In this document: positions 21,052-34,832 of the stretch, piece after piece
Position numbering within the stretch: the first letter of the stretch is position 1
Layout of the letters: every line of letters starts with the position of its first letter
NCBI RefSeq assembly: GCF_011075055.1
Contig: NC_058148.1
Coordinates: 13,385,969 to 13,449,968, forward strand
DNA: 64,000 nt
DNA from: Mangifera indica
Taxonomy: Eukaryota; Streptophyta; Magnoliopsida; Sapindales; Anacardiaceae
Direction: 5' to 3'
Notes under the pieces: model-generated
The model's database searches: none
Told to the model about the DNA's origin: nothing
What the model saw: only the letters and a program-made list of their open reading frames with translations
Translations under genes and position numbers: made by a program

Positions 21052-24000
21052 ATGACGGCAGACAGTCTCCCTTTACAAAATGGCACCGCTTTATCGAGCG
21101 GAGATCTGAGCTCCACAAACCCTAATTTTAACTCCGCCACCAACAAGAAGTCCAAAGAGAGCGAACGCCGTCGTCGCAGGCGCAAGCAAAAGAAGAACAA
21201 GGCCTCTAAGCAGGCTCCGGATTCGAATGCCGACGCTGGAAACGAAACAGATGAAGAAGAAGCCAAGGAGAACGCAGATCCTCAACCACAGGTCTGGCTA
21301 TATTTCTAGGGTTTATTGTTTATTTTTTCTTTTATTTATATGTATGCATGCGTTTATGTTTGATGATTTGAACGGGGGATAAATTTTTAGGTTATAGAGA
21401 GTTGAGTCGATTTTGGGGCGAAGTTAAGTTGTTCTTGAGTAATAATTAGGTTTCTGAGTTGCTAGATAGAGCTGTATGTATCATTTCTTGGGCTATTGCC
21501 TTTGTTTATCTGCCATCTAGAAGAGAAATAAATAAAGAACACACAATCGGCCCTCGTAGTGGATATTAAACGGTCTGTTGAAACTAGTGGTTCAATGGGA
21601 AGAAAGCGTGTCTCTATTCTCATCACACTGTTGTGGTATGGATTAATCCATGGACCATGGATAAGAATGGTGAGCTTGCGAGTTTTATTTTTTATTTTTA
21701 ACTTGAAGTACGTGTACATATTTTTGATTGATCTGGATTTAGTTTGTATTTTCTACATTACAATAACAAAAGTAGATACGAATCTTCCAACCATAGTATC
21801 ATATCTCATAGGCTACTGCTGATTCTCGTCACGCGAAATCAGAACATTTTTTTAAATCATTGATATGAACTAAGAAGTCAAGTTCATTCAAATGATTTCA
21901 CGTTGACCAACATTGTTTTACATATATTATAACCAAGAATGCAGTAGGAACTAGAATGAGCAAATTCATGCATGGGTGAACTAATTTCTGGGTTCTGTAT
22001 AGACTTGTAGTTGTTGGATGGGAAGAATGGATAGGGAGCTTGAAATTTTAGTGACAATTTCTTTTTTTGAGTAATTAAGGCTGAAGTAGTTATACAAAAT
22101 GGACTTCTTCACATTTCCTTATCTTTGACTAATAAACCAGCTTCAATTTGCTAGGCATTGTTATAATTTTTTTGGGTTCCTTGTTAATCTCCCCATGAAT
22201 ATAGCTAGTGACAGTTGTTTTGGTTCTTTATAATCTGCATGATTCAGTGCAATCATCATGACATAAGCAACTGTTTTAATATTTTGTCAGGTTGTTGAGC
22301 AAGTTACTATTGAGTATGTCCCCGAAAAGGCAGATTTAGTAGATGGTATGGATGATGAATTTAGAAAGATCTTTGAGAAGTTCACTTTCCTGGACTCTGC
22401 TGGTTCTGAGGTAAATATGTGAATTTTTAAATTGTGTTGCTGTTTATTTGGTCATTATGTTGCTTGAAGCTGAATTTGGTGTATTTTTCTAGGAGAATGA
22501 TAAAACAGATGAGGCTGCCAAAAATGCAGACTCAAAGAAGAAGGCTGACTCAGACTCAGAAGAGGAAGAACAGGATGACCAACAAAAAGAGAAAGGCCTT
22601 TCAAACAAAAAGAAAAAGGTTTTGGTGCTCATTTGAATGTTACTGTGTTCTTCATATTGATTTAATCATATATTTGTTAGATTATGGTCATCATTATGTC
22701 TCACTGTTTTTGTTACTATTGCTTGTATGTGACTGAGAGAATTTAAAAAAAAAAGAAACTTTTTTTCAGCTTCAACGGCGGATGAAGATTGCTGAACTAA
22801 AACAGATTTGCTCAAGGCCTGATGTTGTTGAGGTAGTGATAAATGCTCATATTCGTCTACTTTGATTTGGTTATTAATGTGCTTTTTCCTGCTTTTTGGT
22901 GATTTGAGACGGTTTCTTCATTCTGGGCTGGGCAATAAATGTGATTGATAAAGTGTTGACTATTTGAGAAAAGAGATAAAAGATGTGTTAAGGATCCTAA
23001 ATGATATTAATCTGATCACCTAATTCACAAGTTTTGTATATACTATTTTGATTCCTTCCAATATTTTCTCTAGATGCTTGTAACTGTTGACAATCTGTTT
23101 TACTTGCTCATTTAGCCTCTTATTTTGTTCTCAGGTTTGGGATGCAACAGCTGCAGACCCTAAGTTGCTGGTGTTTTTGAAGGCATATAGAAATACCGTT
23201 CCTGTTCCAAGGCATTGGTGTCAGAAGAGGAAATTTTTGCAGGTCAGTAATCTTTGCTGAAATTTACTGGTGTGGATTAAACCCTTGCATGCACAATTGA
23301 TGGGATTGGTTAACATGAGGGGTTAAGGGAAAAGAGTGAGGAAAGATCAATCCAACAAGATTTCCCTTATATGTATATATGTGGTTCTTGCAGGGTAGCG
23401 GCTGTGACAACCATGGAGCCTGGACTTGTATGTGTTTTGGAGAGAGGACCTTTGAATTATATCTTTTTAAATATATTTGCTAATGTGGGTTGGGATATAG
23501 ATGTTTATATGATGTTGTCAATGGACATTTGCATGCTAGATGTAGGAGATTTTTGTTCACTGTTGAGGTGCTAATTCATTTGCTGTGAATTTCAGATGCG
23601 TTTCCATTGTGCCTAATGCTCGGGCTAGATTTGTATAAGATTTTAATAGTTTTGAAGTTATCTGAGTCGGGTGCAGATTGATTAACTTTTTTGTTTGTAA
23701 AATTTATGGTATCTCATTGGGTTTTGGATTTTTTTTCAGGGGAAGCGTGGAATTGAGAAACAACCATTTCAGCTTCCTGATTTCATTGCTGCAACTGGAA
23801 TTGAGAAAATTAGACAGGTAGCTCCAATTTTATCATTGTGTTCCTCAATTTTTTCTTTCTGCTGAACAAAGTTTCATCTTTGAAGGGAGTTTTATTTCCT
23901 GGATGCTTCCTGCCTGATGCATGTTTTGCTAGATATCTTCTGCATGTGTTTGTGTACATGATAAAGGCACCTAACCGTGTTTCCATATTTTATCATTTTA

Positions 24001-27000
24001 TATATATGGTCCTACTCTCCAGCCTAGAGTAGCTAGGTGGGGAAGTAAGATTAATCTTTGTTCGTACTTGTTAATTTTTGAGGGGGTTAAAACCTAATAG
24101 TTTTTCTTCTGAAATTCCCTCATTACCTTTGAAATTCGCATTGGTGCCAATAATATTATAATTAGAAGCTGGCGTAAACATAGTTGCAATCTAGATACAA
24201 TTTACCGCCATCTGTAAATAAAGTCATGCGCACTTATTCCAGTGTTGGATGCTTCATATTGCCCCCTTTTTTGTGGTCTTTTCTTGCATCCTGAATTTGG
24301 GTTTTGTTCCATTCAGTTTCTGTGCTCTTTTGTGAAACCTGCTGATAACTTTTTTCTCATTACAGGCTTACATAGAAAAAGAGGACGGTAAGAAGTTGAA
24401 ACAAAAGCAGCGTGAACGTATGCAGCCAAAAATGGGGAAAATGGATATAGACTATCAGGTTTACCTTTTTCTTGATTGATGTTATTTAGAATTTTACTAT
24501 AATTTCTGTTTCTTTGTATGGTGAGTAATGTGGCTCCCCCTGATTGTGTTCGGAATGATTGTTGCCATTTTTTGAATAAGATTCTTGTTTCTGTTATTTA
24601 GGTCCTTCATGATGCATTTTTCAAGTTCCAGACAAAGCCAAAGCTGACAACTCATGGTGATTTGTATCATGAAGGGAAAGAATTTGAGGTAAACTTAATA
24701 TGCATATTATGCTGTAGATGTATTACTGCTGTATGACCTCTGTTACATAAATGTGTTGGCATTACATGGTGGTTATTATATCCTAGCATTTAAAGGGAGA
24801 AATGACAAATATTTGACTTTTAGATTCTTTTAGTTAATTATTTGTTCATGCAACTATTGGGCACACCAGGTGTCTTGTTCATACTGGGTACTTAACATTA
24901 GATCTACATAATCATGACCTTGAGGCGTGAATAAAATGATGTATACATCTTTTAGATGATAGTTTGGTTTTGTTTTGAAATAATGAACTGGGGAGATTTG
25001 TGCTATTGTTTACTAGGATGTATGGTTACTTATTCTTTTGTTTGACCTGTAGGTAAAGCTAAGGGAGATGAAGCCCGGAACATTATCACAGGAATTGAAA
25101 GAAGCTCTTGGTATGCCGGATGGTGCTCCACCCCCATGGCTTATTAATATGCAGGTGAGTTTGGCTAAATTGTTGACTTTTGTATCTATGATTGTTTTTC
25201 TAACCATGGATTTGATCATGTAGAGATATGGGCCACCGCCTTCATATCCACATCTTAAAATTCCTGGGCTGAATGCTCCTATTCCTACTGGAGCTAGCTT
25301 TGGTTATCAACCTGGTGGCTGGGGCAAGCCTCCCGTTGATGAAGTATGTGATCTAATTAGAATTTTGTTTCAAATTACTTGTATGAATCTACTTTTTGGA
25401 GTTATTCTTGGTGTGTAACTTATTTCTGTTGTCATTGTAAATAGTATGGACGCCCTTTGTATGGAGACGTTTTCGGTGTTCAACAACAAGAACTGCCTAA
25501 CTATGAGGTATGGGACAGCACAATTGGCTTGTGTTAGCATATTGAATAATACACACACACACACACCCAAATCAATAATCAAATGTGAGTTTCAAGTGAC
25601 CTTGGCAACCCTCAGATAAATAAACTTAACATTTAAATTGACCTCTCATTATTCTTCATCAAAGTAAAAAGACCATGCATTAATGCCTATACTTTTTGTG
25701 TCACTAGTCAACTCTATCAGGCTGTGGCTGGGATATGCCCAATATAAATTGATTCTTAATGTGGGTCCCAACCCTTAACTTGAACTCTTGAATTCCTACT
25801 CTGAATGATTGACATTATTATAATTATTATTTTCTTTTTGTATTGGTTAATCAATTTAGGAGGAGCCAGTTGACAAGACCAAGCATTGGGGTGATTTGGA
25901 GGAAGAGGAAGAAGAGGAGGAGGAGGAAGAGGAAGAAGAAATTGAGGAAGAAGAGTTAGAGGATGGTATTCAATCTGTAGATACGCTTTCGAGGTATATA
26001 TTTCTTCTTCATCAGTGTGCTTTTATGTTGGGGATGTCCTGGTGCATTGACTGTGTTGTGTATGTTATGGTACATCATGTTATGTGCAAATAATATTTTG
26101 CCTTTGATTATTATTCTATTGCATTGAAGTTCTGGCCTGTCTGTGTTGCTTGGTTGTGCATAATTTTTTACTATATTGTTTGCTTTTCTTAATTCAGCAC
26201 ACCTACTGGCGTTGAGACACCTGATGTTATTGACCTTCGTAAGCAACAGAGAAAGGAACCAGAGAGGCCTCTATATCAAGTGAGTAACTGCCGTTGGTAA
26301 ATCTCTGCCTGTGTCACATAAGCATTTCTTTGGATGTTATGGTTTCTATTTACATTTTTTCTCCCTTGTTTCCTGTAGGTACTCGAAGAAAAAGAAGAGA
26401 GGATTGCACCAGGGACTCTACTTGGAACAACTCACACGTAAGGCATTTATTTGTTTCAGAAAACTTCTAGTTTCTGATTTCTATAAATCTCTGTTATTTA
26501 ATAATGATTATCATTATTATGTTTTTGGGTTGACAGGTATGTGGTTAATACCGGCACTCAAGACAAGACTGGAGCGAAAAGGGTAAGGACAAAGTTCATT
26601 ATCCTTTTAATTAATTTTTCTTGGTAACACCAATAAGTAGAAAAATTAACAACTTTGAATTATCTCTTCTATGAGAGCAGATAGAGTTGTGTATTGGAAG
26701 TTGTGTTTTCCCTATAATTACTATCTTAGAAGGGAAAGACTTGGCTGATCTTGTTCTCGACTAACTTACATAGCTGGAAGTTTATGGATGTGATAATCAT
26801 GTTAGAAATAAGGGAGCACGTGATTAACAGTGTAGTATTTTCTTGCTATTTTGGCACTTTTCGCATTATTGTTTGTGGTGCAAACTCATCATATAACCGA
26901 TGCTTGGTGTAATGAAAGCTGTGGTTATTAGTTTATTCATTTATTTTTGTATAATTACCTGGAATGATTGTCATTTCCTTAATCATTACCATTGGTTTCC

Positions 27001-27512
27001 CTATAAACCTTCTTTTATTTATTTTGGCAGGTTGATTTGCTTAAAGGGCAAAAATCAGATAGAGTTGATGTTACTCTACAACCTGAAGAGCTGGAACTTA
27101 TGGACAATGTTTTACCTGCTAAGTAAGTTGAACCCTTGTGAATTTGGTATGTTATTGCTGATGTATTAGTGTTTGCTAGAACAAAGGGAGTTAATTATTT
27201 TATGAATTTCACAGGTATGAAGAAGCAAGGGAGGAGGAGAAACTCCGTAGTCAGCGTGAGGATTTCAGTGACATGGTTGCGGAGGTGAGCTTTTAATTAT
27301 TTTTTACGGCATCCATTTCAGAAAATGACTTTAGATTGCAGTCCATAGATAGAGGTCCAGTAACCCAACCATGAGTATAAATCGAAGCCCTTTTGTTTGA
27401 GAGATGAATTGAGGATGAACTTAAGTGTATGGTTGTGCAGAATGAGAAGAAGAGAAAACGGAAGATGCAGGAAAAGGATGGAAAATCGAAGAAAAAGGAT
27501 TTCAAATTCTAG
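21052..27512 (+). CDS. SF3B2: Splicing factor 3B subunit 2 (SAP145/SF3b145 homologue), complete
   Basis: I joined 18 exons at GT-AG borders: 21052-21291, 22291-22410, 22493-22618, 22770-22832, 23135-23242, 23740-23817, 24366-24458, 24602-24688, 25053-25154, 25224-25343, 25445-25507, 25860-25993, 26198-26279, 26379-26437, 26537-26582, 27031-27122, 27215-27284, 27441-27512. They give an unbroken frame of 584 codons ending in a Lys-rich tail and TAG. The protein has a basic N-terminus (RRRRRRKQKKNK), an acidic Lys/Glu region, then the DUF382 block (VWDATAADPKLLVFLKAYRN, HWCQKRKFLQGKRGIEK). Next come the PSP proline-rich block (PGTLSQELKEALGM, PPPWLINMQRYGPPPSYP) and a long Glu run coded around 25896-25960. 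SF3B2 is a core part of the U2 snRNP SF3b complex that secures the branch site. Length and domain order fit plant homologues. Confidence 0.96.
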
Positions 27513-29900
27513 ACGGGGCGATCCGGCCTTCTTGCTTCATTGGAAGCCGAGATTTTTATAGGAGGAGCGCGCTGACGCAATTTTTGATTTCGGTGGTGGA
27601 GCTCTCAATAATTGCCAATATTATTATTATGCTGTAAACAAATTTATATTAAATGTTGTCAAACCTATAACTAGTTGACAAATGACATGAGACTTTAAAA
27701 AATGAAGGCTGAGTTGTAAAAGTTATATAACATAAAGTGATACTCCTCGCCATAATCAAAAGATTCCTTGTGGGATATCTTCTTGGTTAAGATATAATAT
27801 CTTTTATAAAGATAACGGTTTAGATTTATAAAACTGGCTATTTATAATATTTTATCAAGAGATTTGACGATTTATATTCATACATAATTATTTAGATGAG
27901 CGGTCAAGATTAATTTCAACACAATTTCTGAGTGAATATTTAGAAGTTTTTGAAAATAATTAGGATTGGATGTGATTTGAGTCTGATTAGATTTGGCCCA
28001 GTGTTAAACTCAAGTAGAGGGAATCTCAACATAAGAGTTGAGTTAAATTAGGTTTATTCAATGATAGATTTATATTTTATAATAATTTTTAGATTTTTGA
28101 TTATTTTTTCTTTTCTATTTGTAATAATCTTTCTTTAATGATTTTTTTAGATTATCAAACAAATGAGTTAAATCACAATGATTATGAGAAAAATAGTATG
28201 TTCAAATGCATGCCTAAATATTTGGAAAAAAAAAAAGAAAAGAAATGTACACATATAGTTAGGGCCGTGGCAAATTCCTAAACTGTGGTGTCACATGTGG
28301 ACATATTTAGCCGTGAGAGTTCTTGATCTAAATGGTGTAATGTCAATTCAATAGGGGGGAACATTTAGCGGCCATGATGGAGCTGTGAAGCCCAGTGTTT
28401 ATTCCATTTTTGCTACATTTCAATTCTAGTTTGTACTTGTGTCTGACCTTGTCCTTTCTAGCCATTCAGTTTAATTTTATTCCTTTCTTCCTCCTTAATC
28501 TCTTCTTCCATCACCCTAGACCCACCACCACCATGCTCTCTCTTTATTATTATTGCTTTCTTACTTACAGTAAACAAAATCATGCATCTCATTAGTAATA
28601 ATATCTCACTAATTAGGATTTAATTTTATTTAAAATGTATTTACAATATGCTTTTAAAATGGTTTAAGTAACTTAACCTTAATAAGACATTCCGTTGATG
28701 AGGATATAATTAAAAATTATTTTAATAATCTATCTTTTATTATTTATATTTTTTTTATTTCATAGATAAGTAATAAAATATTTCAATAATTTTTTATTAT
28801 CAATTGTAATAATTTATATTCAATAATTTTTTAATTTTAATAATAAAATATTTTTCAAACTAAATCTACCTATAAATTGTAAATAGTCACTGCACGCATA
28901 TTTAATTAAAATGGTGAAATTATTGATTGAATAATCTCTTGTCAAACATCATTATATTTTACTTGGATTCAGTTTTGGCACTTTCTGCCGCCCCATATAA
29001 CAGATTTTGGCTCTTCTCCTCCGTCAATATGACTTTGTGGGTGGCGTGCAATTGCAGCTTAAAATTGACTTCCCATAATTTGAAGACAAATTTGGTTTAA
29101 ATTAATTGAAATACCAAAAATTTTACATCAATTTAAGATGAAATCTCAGTTGGTTTTTTCAAGTAGGAGAGTTAGAATAATAATGTCCACCAATGAACAG
29201 CTTAAATAATATTGTTAATGAAAACAATATTGTTTCTGTTGTTCAGATGAAGTGCCCAATCATGCTTCTTCCAAAAGCAGCATTTTACCTTTGCAAGAAG
29301 CGATTATTTTCTCTCAAGTCATGTTATATCAGAACCACTGCCCCACTGTAAAGCCATGCTTTATGAAGCTGCCTCGATCATATTCATGCCTGGTTTCTTT
29401 AACCTAGCCACCTTCTTTGTTTTTCACAAGTAATAGTTTTTCCAGCCTGCTCAAACTGATAGGAAAGAAAAACCAAATGTAAGATATGAAATTCGAATCT
29501 TATATTGGAAAATATAAGCTTTTTATGTAGAATTTATATTGTTTCATATTCTATAATTTTAATAACTAGCTTTCTAAAAACAAAGAAGTTTGATAATAAT
29601 TAAGGAGGATTTTGTCGCATAGACTATGGAGAGTATGTGATATCAAAAACAACCTGTTAAACTTGGCATGATTATCATGATTAATGGTACCTCACTTGTT
29701 AATAGTTTGATTAACAAACACCTAATTAAATTAATAGGAAATTAATGAAAGTAATGATCCAAGTGAACTGAATTTTCAACAAGCAGCTTAGCACCAACCT
29801 GGAACCATCATAGGAGCATGCTTCATCCTATGTTGTGTTGACACCTGCCCACAAAAAAAACCCTTTGATTATTATAGTAAGTGTGAATTAATAAAGTGAT
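27513..29900. other. SF3B2 3' flank and intergenic DNA
   Basis: The first few hundred bases are probably the 3' untranslated region of SF3B2. Beyond them is AT-rich DNA without a convincing open frame. A weak inverted-repeat-like patch of GAGTTGAGTTAAAT-type words occurs near 27960-28070. Confidence 0.5.
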
Positions 29901-31622
29901 TGTAAGCATAAAAGTAATAAAGTGGCATGTTTAGGCTGAAAGATTAGATTAATTCTTATTAATTTAGATTATTATTTTATATATATATAAAATTCCCTCA
30001 AGTACTTACTTCCCAACTAATTTGTTTGGAAAAGATGATCCGCATTCTATTTTGTCTTTATGAAAATGTTGAAAGCAACTTTACCTAACCAACCGACCAA
30101 GACCAACTCATATAAATATATTTTGTATTCACATTCCTTCAAGAATTCATTGCATTAAACTTGTTCTTTGATCGTGCCCTAATTATAGGCACGTGGCTCT
30201 TTTCTAATCGTATTTCTTTGGCTCACAACTTGCCGGAATCATTCTTTCATATATATATATATATTTTTTTTCAGATTTCTAACGAATTCCTTCAATTCAT
30301 CTTAAAAAATTATTGAATTCTCTTTGAGCTTGAATAGTTTGAATCAGAAGTTCTTGGTGGGTCTGTTTTAAGGTTGATTATTCTTCAATTCACAATCCAA
30401 GTTGATGCTATGGGTTAGTCAAAATTTTGACCTTGGTTTTCTTCCTTTGCAATTAAGGAAATAAAATCCTTTGAGTGGTTGGATTTAAGGTGGGAGTGTC
30501 CAAATAAGAGAGTATGTATTCAAAATCCCATAATAACTATTAATATCAAAATTTTAATTTAATATAATAAAAATTTATCTATTTAATATGATTTTTTTAA
30601 TCTGAAAAGACGATTTTAACTCAAATAAGAGTTTTGAAATTTAATAACAGGGTTTACGTGCTTGATAAGTCTAACAAAATTAATATATTTTCCACTAAAG
30701 TGTTCTTTTTGCTAATGTGATGAGGACCATAAGGGAGTGATTGATGAAAGAGCCAAGAAGGTATATGATGATGGTTGTTGTGGTTATTGTGGCATGCTAG
30801 ACAAGAACAAAATCTTGTCATTTCATGGGCGGTGACTATTAATTTGACACCAATGGACCATATCCATCACACCACACCAATTTTACTTTGCTTGCTAATG
30901 TCATTTCTCTCAAGAGAATTATACAAACCCGTATATCTTACTCATCACTAATGTCATTTCCTTGAGAGTACAAGAATACGTACAAACATACAGATTGTGC
31001 ATGGTATTATTTCCATTATATAAGAACCTTCAATAATGTAATGGTAACACACATGGCTATGGCCTATTTGGCCGAGCCTCGCTTCTCTAGAACATGAACA
31101 CACATGTGCATTGGCCCATGCATGCCGTTTGCTTCTTCTTCATCACTAACCTCTCATCTTTCTACCCCACCAATAATCACGTGAAGCCAACTGTTTCAAA
31201 TCATGGGTCCTTCCCCCCACCTTTCTTCTTCATCACCACCATGAATACTAATATCTCACTTCCAACTTTCACCTTAGATTAGTGCTTTTAAGCTACATTA
31301 TTATAAGAAAAATGTGTAATTTTTATTAGTTTTCTTCCAATGTAAAGGTGGGTGCTGCAATAAAACATATTATCTTTTTTTGAGTCGTATTGGAGGAAGG
31401 TATACTACTTAGGAGTAATTGATTGAGAGATAATTGTAAAATCTCTATAGTTTAAATTATTGTAGTATAGAGTAAACATCTACACACCCTTTACAGCCCA
31501 TATAGACAAAGCACTATCAATGGCCTAAGGGCATCCATGTGTTGGTAATCAAACATTCACCTTCAAGGCTAAGTAAATGATCAGTGTATATATCTTCATA
31601 CCAAGGTTTTACATAATTCTAT
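29901..31622. other. Intergenic, promoter side of the Dof gene
   Basis: No gene recognised. The small frame at 31094-31282 has no support. Low-complexity TATATA near 30250. Confidence 0.5.
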
Positions 31623-31734
31623 AGAGCTCTTACCATCTTCAAATTCTCAGTATTAATTGTCATTATTGTTAAGTTTACAGAGCTCTTACTCATCTTCATA
31701 TTCTCAGTATTAATTGTCATAATTATTAAGTTAT
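31623..31734. repeat. 56-bp tandem duplication upstream of the Dof gene
   Basis: AGAGCTCTTACCATCTTC to AAGTTTAC (31623-31678) is followed directly by a near copy (31679-31734) that shares TTCTCAGTATTAATTGTCAT. It lies about 290 bases before the Dof ATG, so probably in the promoter or leader. Confidence 0.85.
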
Positions 31735-32025
31735 TGAGCTCAAGACATGCTCAATTCTCATCGCCTTCCTAAACATTTCCTTCTCTTGAACTCCTCTCGA
31801 TCACCAAATTTCTCAGGTGTTTCAGTCATAACCAACAATCTCATCTTCTTCTTCTTCTTCTTCTTCTACTTCTTGTTATTCTTCAGATTGATATTGACAT
31901 CTCTTCTTGCTCCTTGCTCCAAAGGATAGAGTTTCAGTTTCTTTATTATTTGATCATCATAATATTCTTTTCTGTTTTAGGGTTCTTGAGTTGATCTTTT
32001 GAGGTATATTTCTTAAGAGATACAC

Positions 32026-32916
32026 ATGGGGTTAAGTTCTAAGCAAGTTTCTAGTGATGGGATGGGTTGGAGCCAGGCTTTGTTGCAAACGCAAGCCTTG
32101 GAGCTCCCGAAGCCGCTGTCACTGAAGAGGCAACGCCCACAAAATCAGCAGCAACCAGAGCCGTTGAAGTGTCCGAGGTGTGATTCCACAAACACAAAAT
32201 TCTGTTACTACAATAACTACAACAAATCACAGCCTAGACACTTCTGCAAAACCTGTAAGAGGCATTGGACTAAAGGTGGCACTCTTCGGAATGTTCCTGT
32301 CGGCGGTGGCCGCAAGAACAAGCGTGTTAAAACGTCAAATAACGCCACCAACACCACCACAAGCACCACCGCAGCAACAACCGCCACTGGCAACATCAAC
32401 ATTAGTGTTTATAATACTCAACTGGCAGTTCAACATCAGCAGCCTAGACAGAATCTTTCTTTTGCAATTGGCGATCAGAAGAACTTGTCTGATATGCTTT
32501 ATCAAGCGATGCTTCATCCTCCATCCACGCTATTACACCAAGATCTTGTCAACTCAGGCAACTTCAACGTTAAAGAAATGAGCACCAACAATGGTGTTTT
32601 TACTGATTCAAGAGTTTCTATGGCGCCTCAAAATCAAAGCTTGCACCTTCCTTACCCAAGCTCAAGTTCTTTTGACACAACACAATCCTCAATTTCAACC
32701 TCTCTTCAGTCCTCAAATGTTTATAAATGCACAGGAGAAACCACGGATGATCCAACTATGCCCACCACGAGCACCACACTCGTACAGCCATGGGCTCAAA
32801 TATCAACTACAAGCAGTGGAATGGACATGGCAAATTACTGGAACTGGGATGACATTGACAAGTTTGTCTCTACTGATCTCAACATATCTTGGGATGATTC
32901 TGATATCAAACCTTAA
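32026..32916 (+). CDS. Dof-type zinc finger transcription factor
   Basis: A single exon of 296 codons from ATG at 32026 to TAA. Residues 49-77 form the Dof finger with cysteines at 49, 52, 74 and 77 (CX2CX21CX2C). The finger is followed by the family signature [20 protein letters not shown] and a basic stretch. Dof factors are plant-specific and bind AAAG cores. The N-terminus ([10 protein letters not shown]) and the C-terminus ([12 protein letters not shown]) are conserved-looking ends, the latter acidic and aromatic as in activation regions. A Thr/Asn-rich linker follows the finger. I do not assign a numbered Dof name. The leader upstream contains a (CTT)n run near 31846-31872. Confidence 0.95.
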   Translation: MGLSSKQVSSDGMGWSQALLQTQALELPKPLSLKRQRPQNQQQPEPLKCPRCDSTNTKFCYYNNYNKSQPRHFCKTCKRHWTKGGTLRNVPVGGGRKNKRVKTSNNATNTTTSTTAATTATGNINISVYNTQLAVQHQQPRQNLSFAIGDQKNLSDMLYQAMLHPPSTLLHQDLVNSGNFNVKEMSTNNGVFTDSRVSMAPQNQSLHLPYPSSSSFDTTQSSISTSLQSSNVYKCTGETTDDPTMPTTSTTLVQPWAQISTTSSGMDMANYWNWDDIDKFVSTDLNISWDDSDIKP

Positions 32917-34832
32917 TTAACTACATATTAGTACTGTCTCTAGATCTTTTTCCTTTATGAGTTGGGTGTTTGTTTCTTCGGGTTATTTAATTCACTGTTA
33001 CATGAGATGTAGACTGATCGAAGCTGCCATTTTTCAAAAATTAGTTTCAGCTTCATTTAGGTGTCTCCAGTTGTCATCTGTGTGTGACTGTATCTTGTTT
33101 CTTCCGAGAAAAAGGAAAAAAGAAAGAATGTAAAAACAGGGTGGCTAGGGAGAGTTGTTTATGTTAGAATTGAAGTGCTAGAATTTGGGGGATAGTGATA
33201 TAATTGTGACCACATTTCACAGGCCGGTGGGTGGCTGGGTGGCTGGGTGGTGGTAGCAGATGTGATGGAAGATTCTTGTGGATATGTATATTTGTTTTTG
33301 GATTATCTGAATAACATTTTACTCTAGGGATTTGTTTGCTCATAATTCTTGTCCACTTGTTGAGAATCATTCTCTTTCCAAGCCCTGACAGAATTTTGTT
33401 GTCAAGTATGTTTCCCAATTATTTTCTATGAGAAATTTAGAGCGCTATTTACTTATATGCTAAATTCTCTTGTGCATTTTGAGGCCACATATAATATTCA
33501 AGGTTTCTTTTTTATTCATTTGTTTCCTCCTAAAAAATCCTAGCATCACTTACTAAGTTCAGGGGCTGATGAGCTCAGTAATTTTACTTTGGCAAAAATC
33601 AATGATAGTCTTTCTATAAAAGATTGGAGGAATTGGTTTGTCGTTCTTTCTATGGTGATATAAGGAAACAGAGACAGAATTGAAAAGAAAGAGAGTGGGT
33701 CTTGTATCCAAATGAAGGTGACATATCTTGGAAATTAAAGCAGTGGTTCACATGAGGATGTGCTGATTTAAGTGGGGCTTCAATTAGCTGCCATCAACTT
33801 TCTGCACGTTTTGCATGGGCTATGTGTCAGATTCTTTGGGCCTTCAATGGAATAGTGATTATTTTGGCAATGGAGTGGACATAAGATTGAAGCTTGAACT
33901 TGTTGAGCTCTGTTATTGCTGACTCCACTTTAAGTGTAAGAGTGGAAGTGAAGATTTGGACTCTGTTAAAAAAAAAATTATAATTAAACTGTATAACTTA
34001 TATAATTAATTATATCTTATATTCAAAGTAAAAGCTCACAAACTCACCAACTCAAACAAAAACAAACTCAAACTTAATTGCTCCTATTATTTTGGATTGA
34101 GTTTGCTAATAGAGGCAGGCATATATCATTGAAGCATTTGATCTTGCTATATTTTACCAGGGACCAAAAAAAAAAAAAACTCTTTATTTGGTTCATTCTC
34201 AGGATAAATCTTCTTGTAATTGATCAAGAGCTAGAAATTAATTTGGGACTGGCAAGAATTGTGGGTGGAAGTAATCCCAAGTCACTAGAAAGGTTAAAAA
34301 AAGAGTTGCATCAACTTCTAATAATATCAAAGCCCATATTATATATCTTAATTGGGAAGAAATATCCATCTTATGTAGCAAGTGCCCGAGTGTTGTGCTT
34401 CCATGGATATCTTCCCTTCCACTTCTATGGCTGACTGTGGATCATAGCTCCTGAATATAAAGAATCAACATCAAAATTTTCTAAGTTTACTAATCTTAGT
34501 CTACATTCATAAGTTAAACTTGGTACATTGATCAAGCGGAGCTCAAAGAATTTCTCATCAAAAAGGAAATAAAAAAATCTGAGGTTTACATCAGGAGACT
34601 CTAAAATAAAATTGTTAAGATCTGCATTCACAGTAGTATCAGGCACAAACTTAAGAGATAATATGAAACACAATAGTAGATTGGTAAGACTGTCATTCAA
34701 TTCCATATGCAAAATAAATTTACACTAAGTGACAAGCCCTGACACACTACGTTGTTTCATATCATAATATGAAGCCAACTGATTAGCAAAATTACAAGCA
34801 AAAACATTTCTAACCCATCAATCTCAGTTCAG
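32917..34832. other. Between the Dof and DUF1218 genes
   Basis: The two genes converge here, so both 3' untranslated regions should lie in this stretch. A (GGTGGCTG)-type short repeat occurs at 33227-33250. No further gene is supported; the frame at 34078-34434 has no recognisable features. Confidence 0.5.

Noticed and set aside
25896..26093. Separate Glu-rich small protein
   Set aside because: It is the acidic exon of SF3B2 read through into the next intron.
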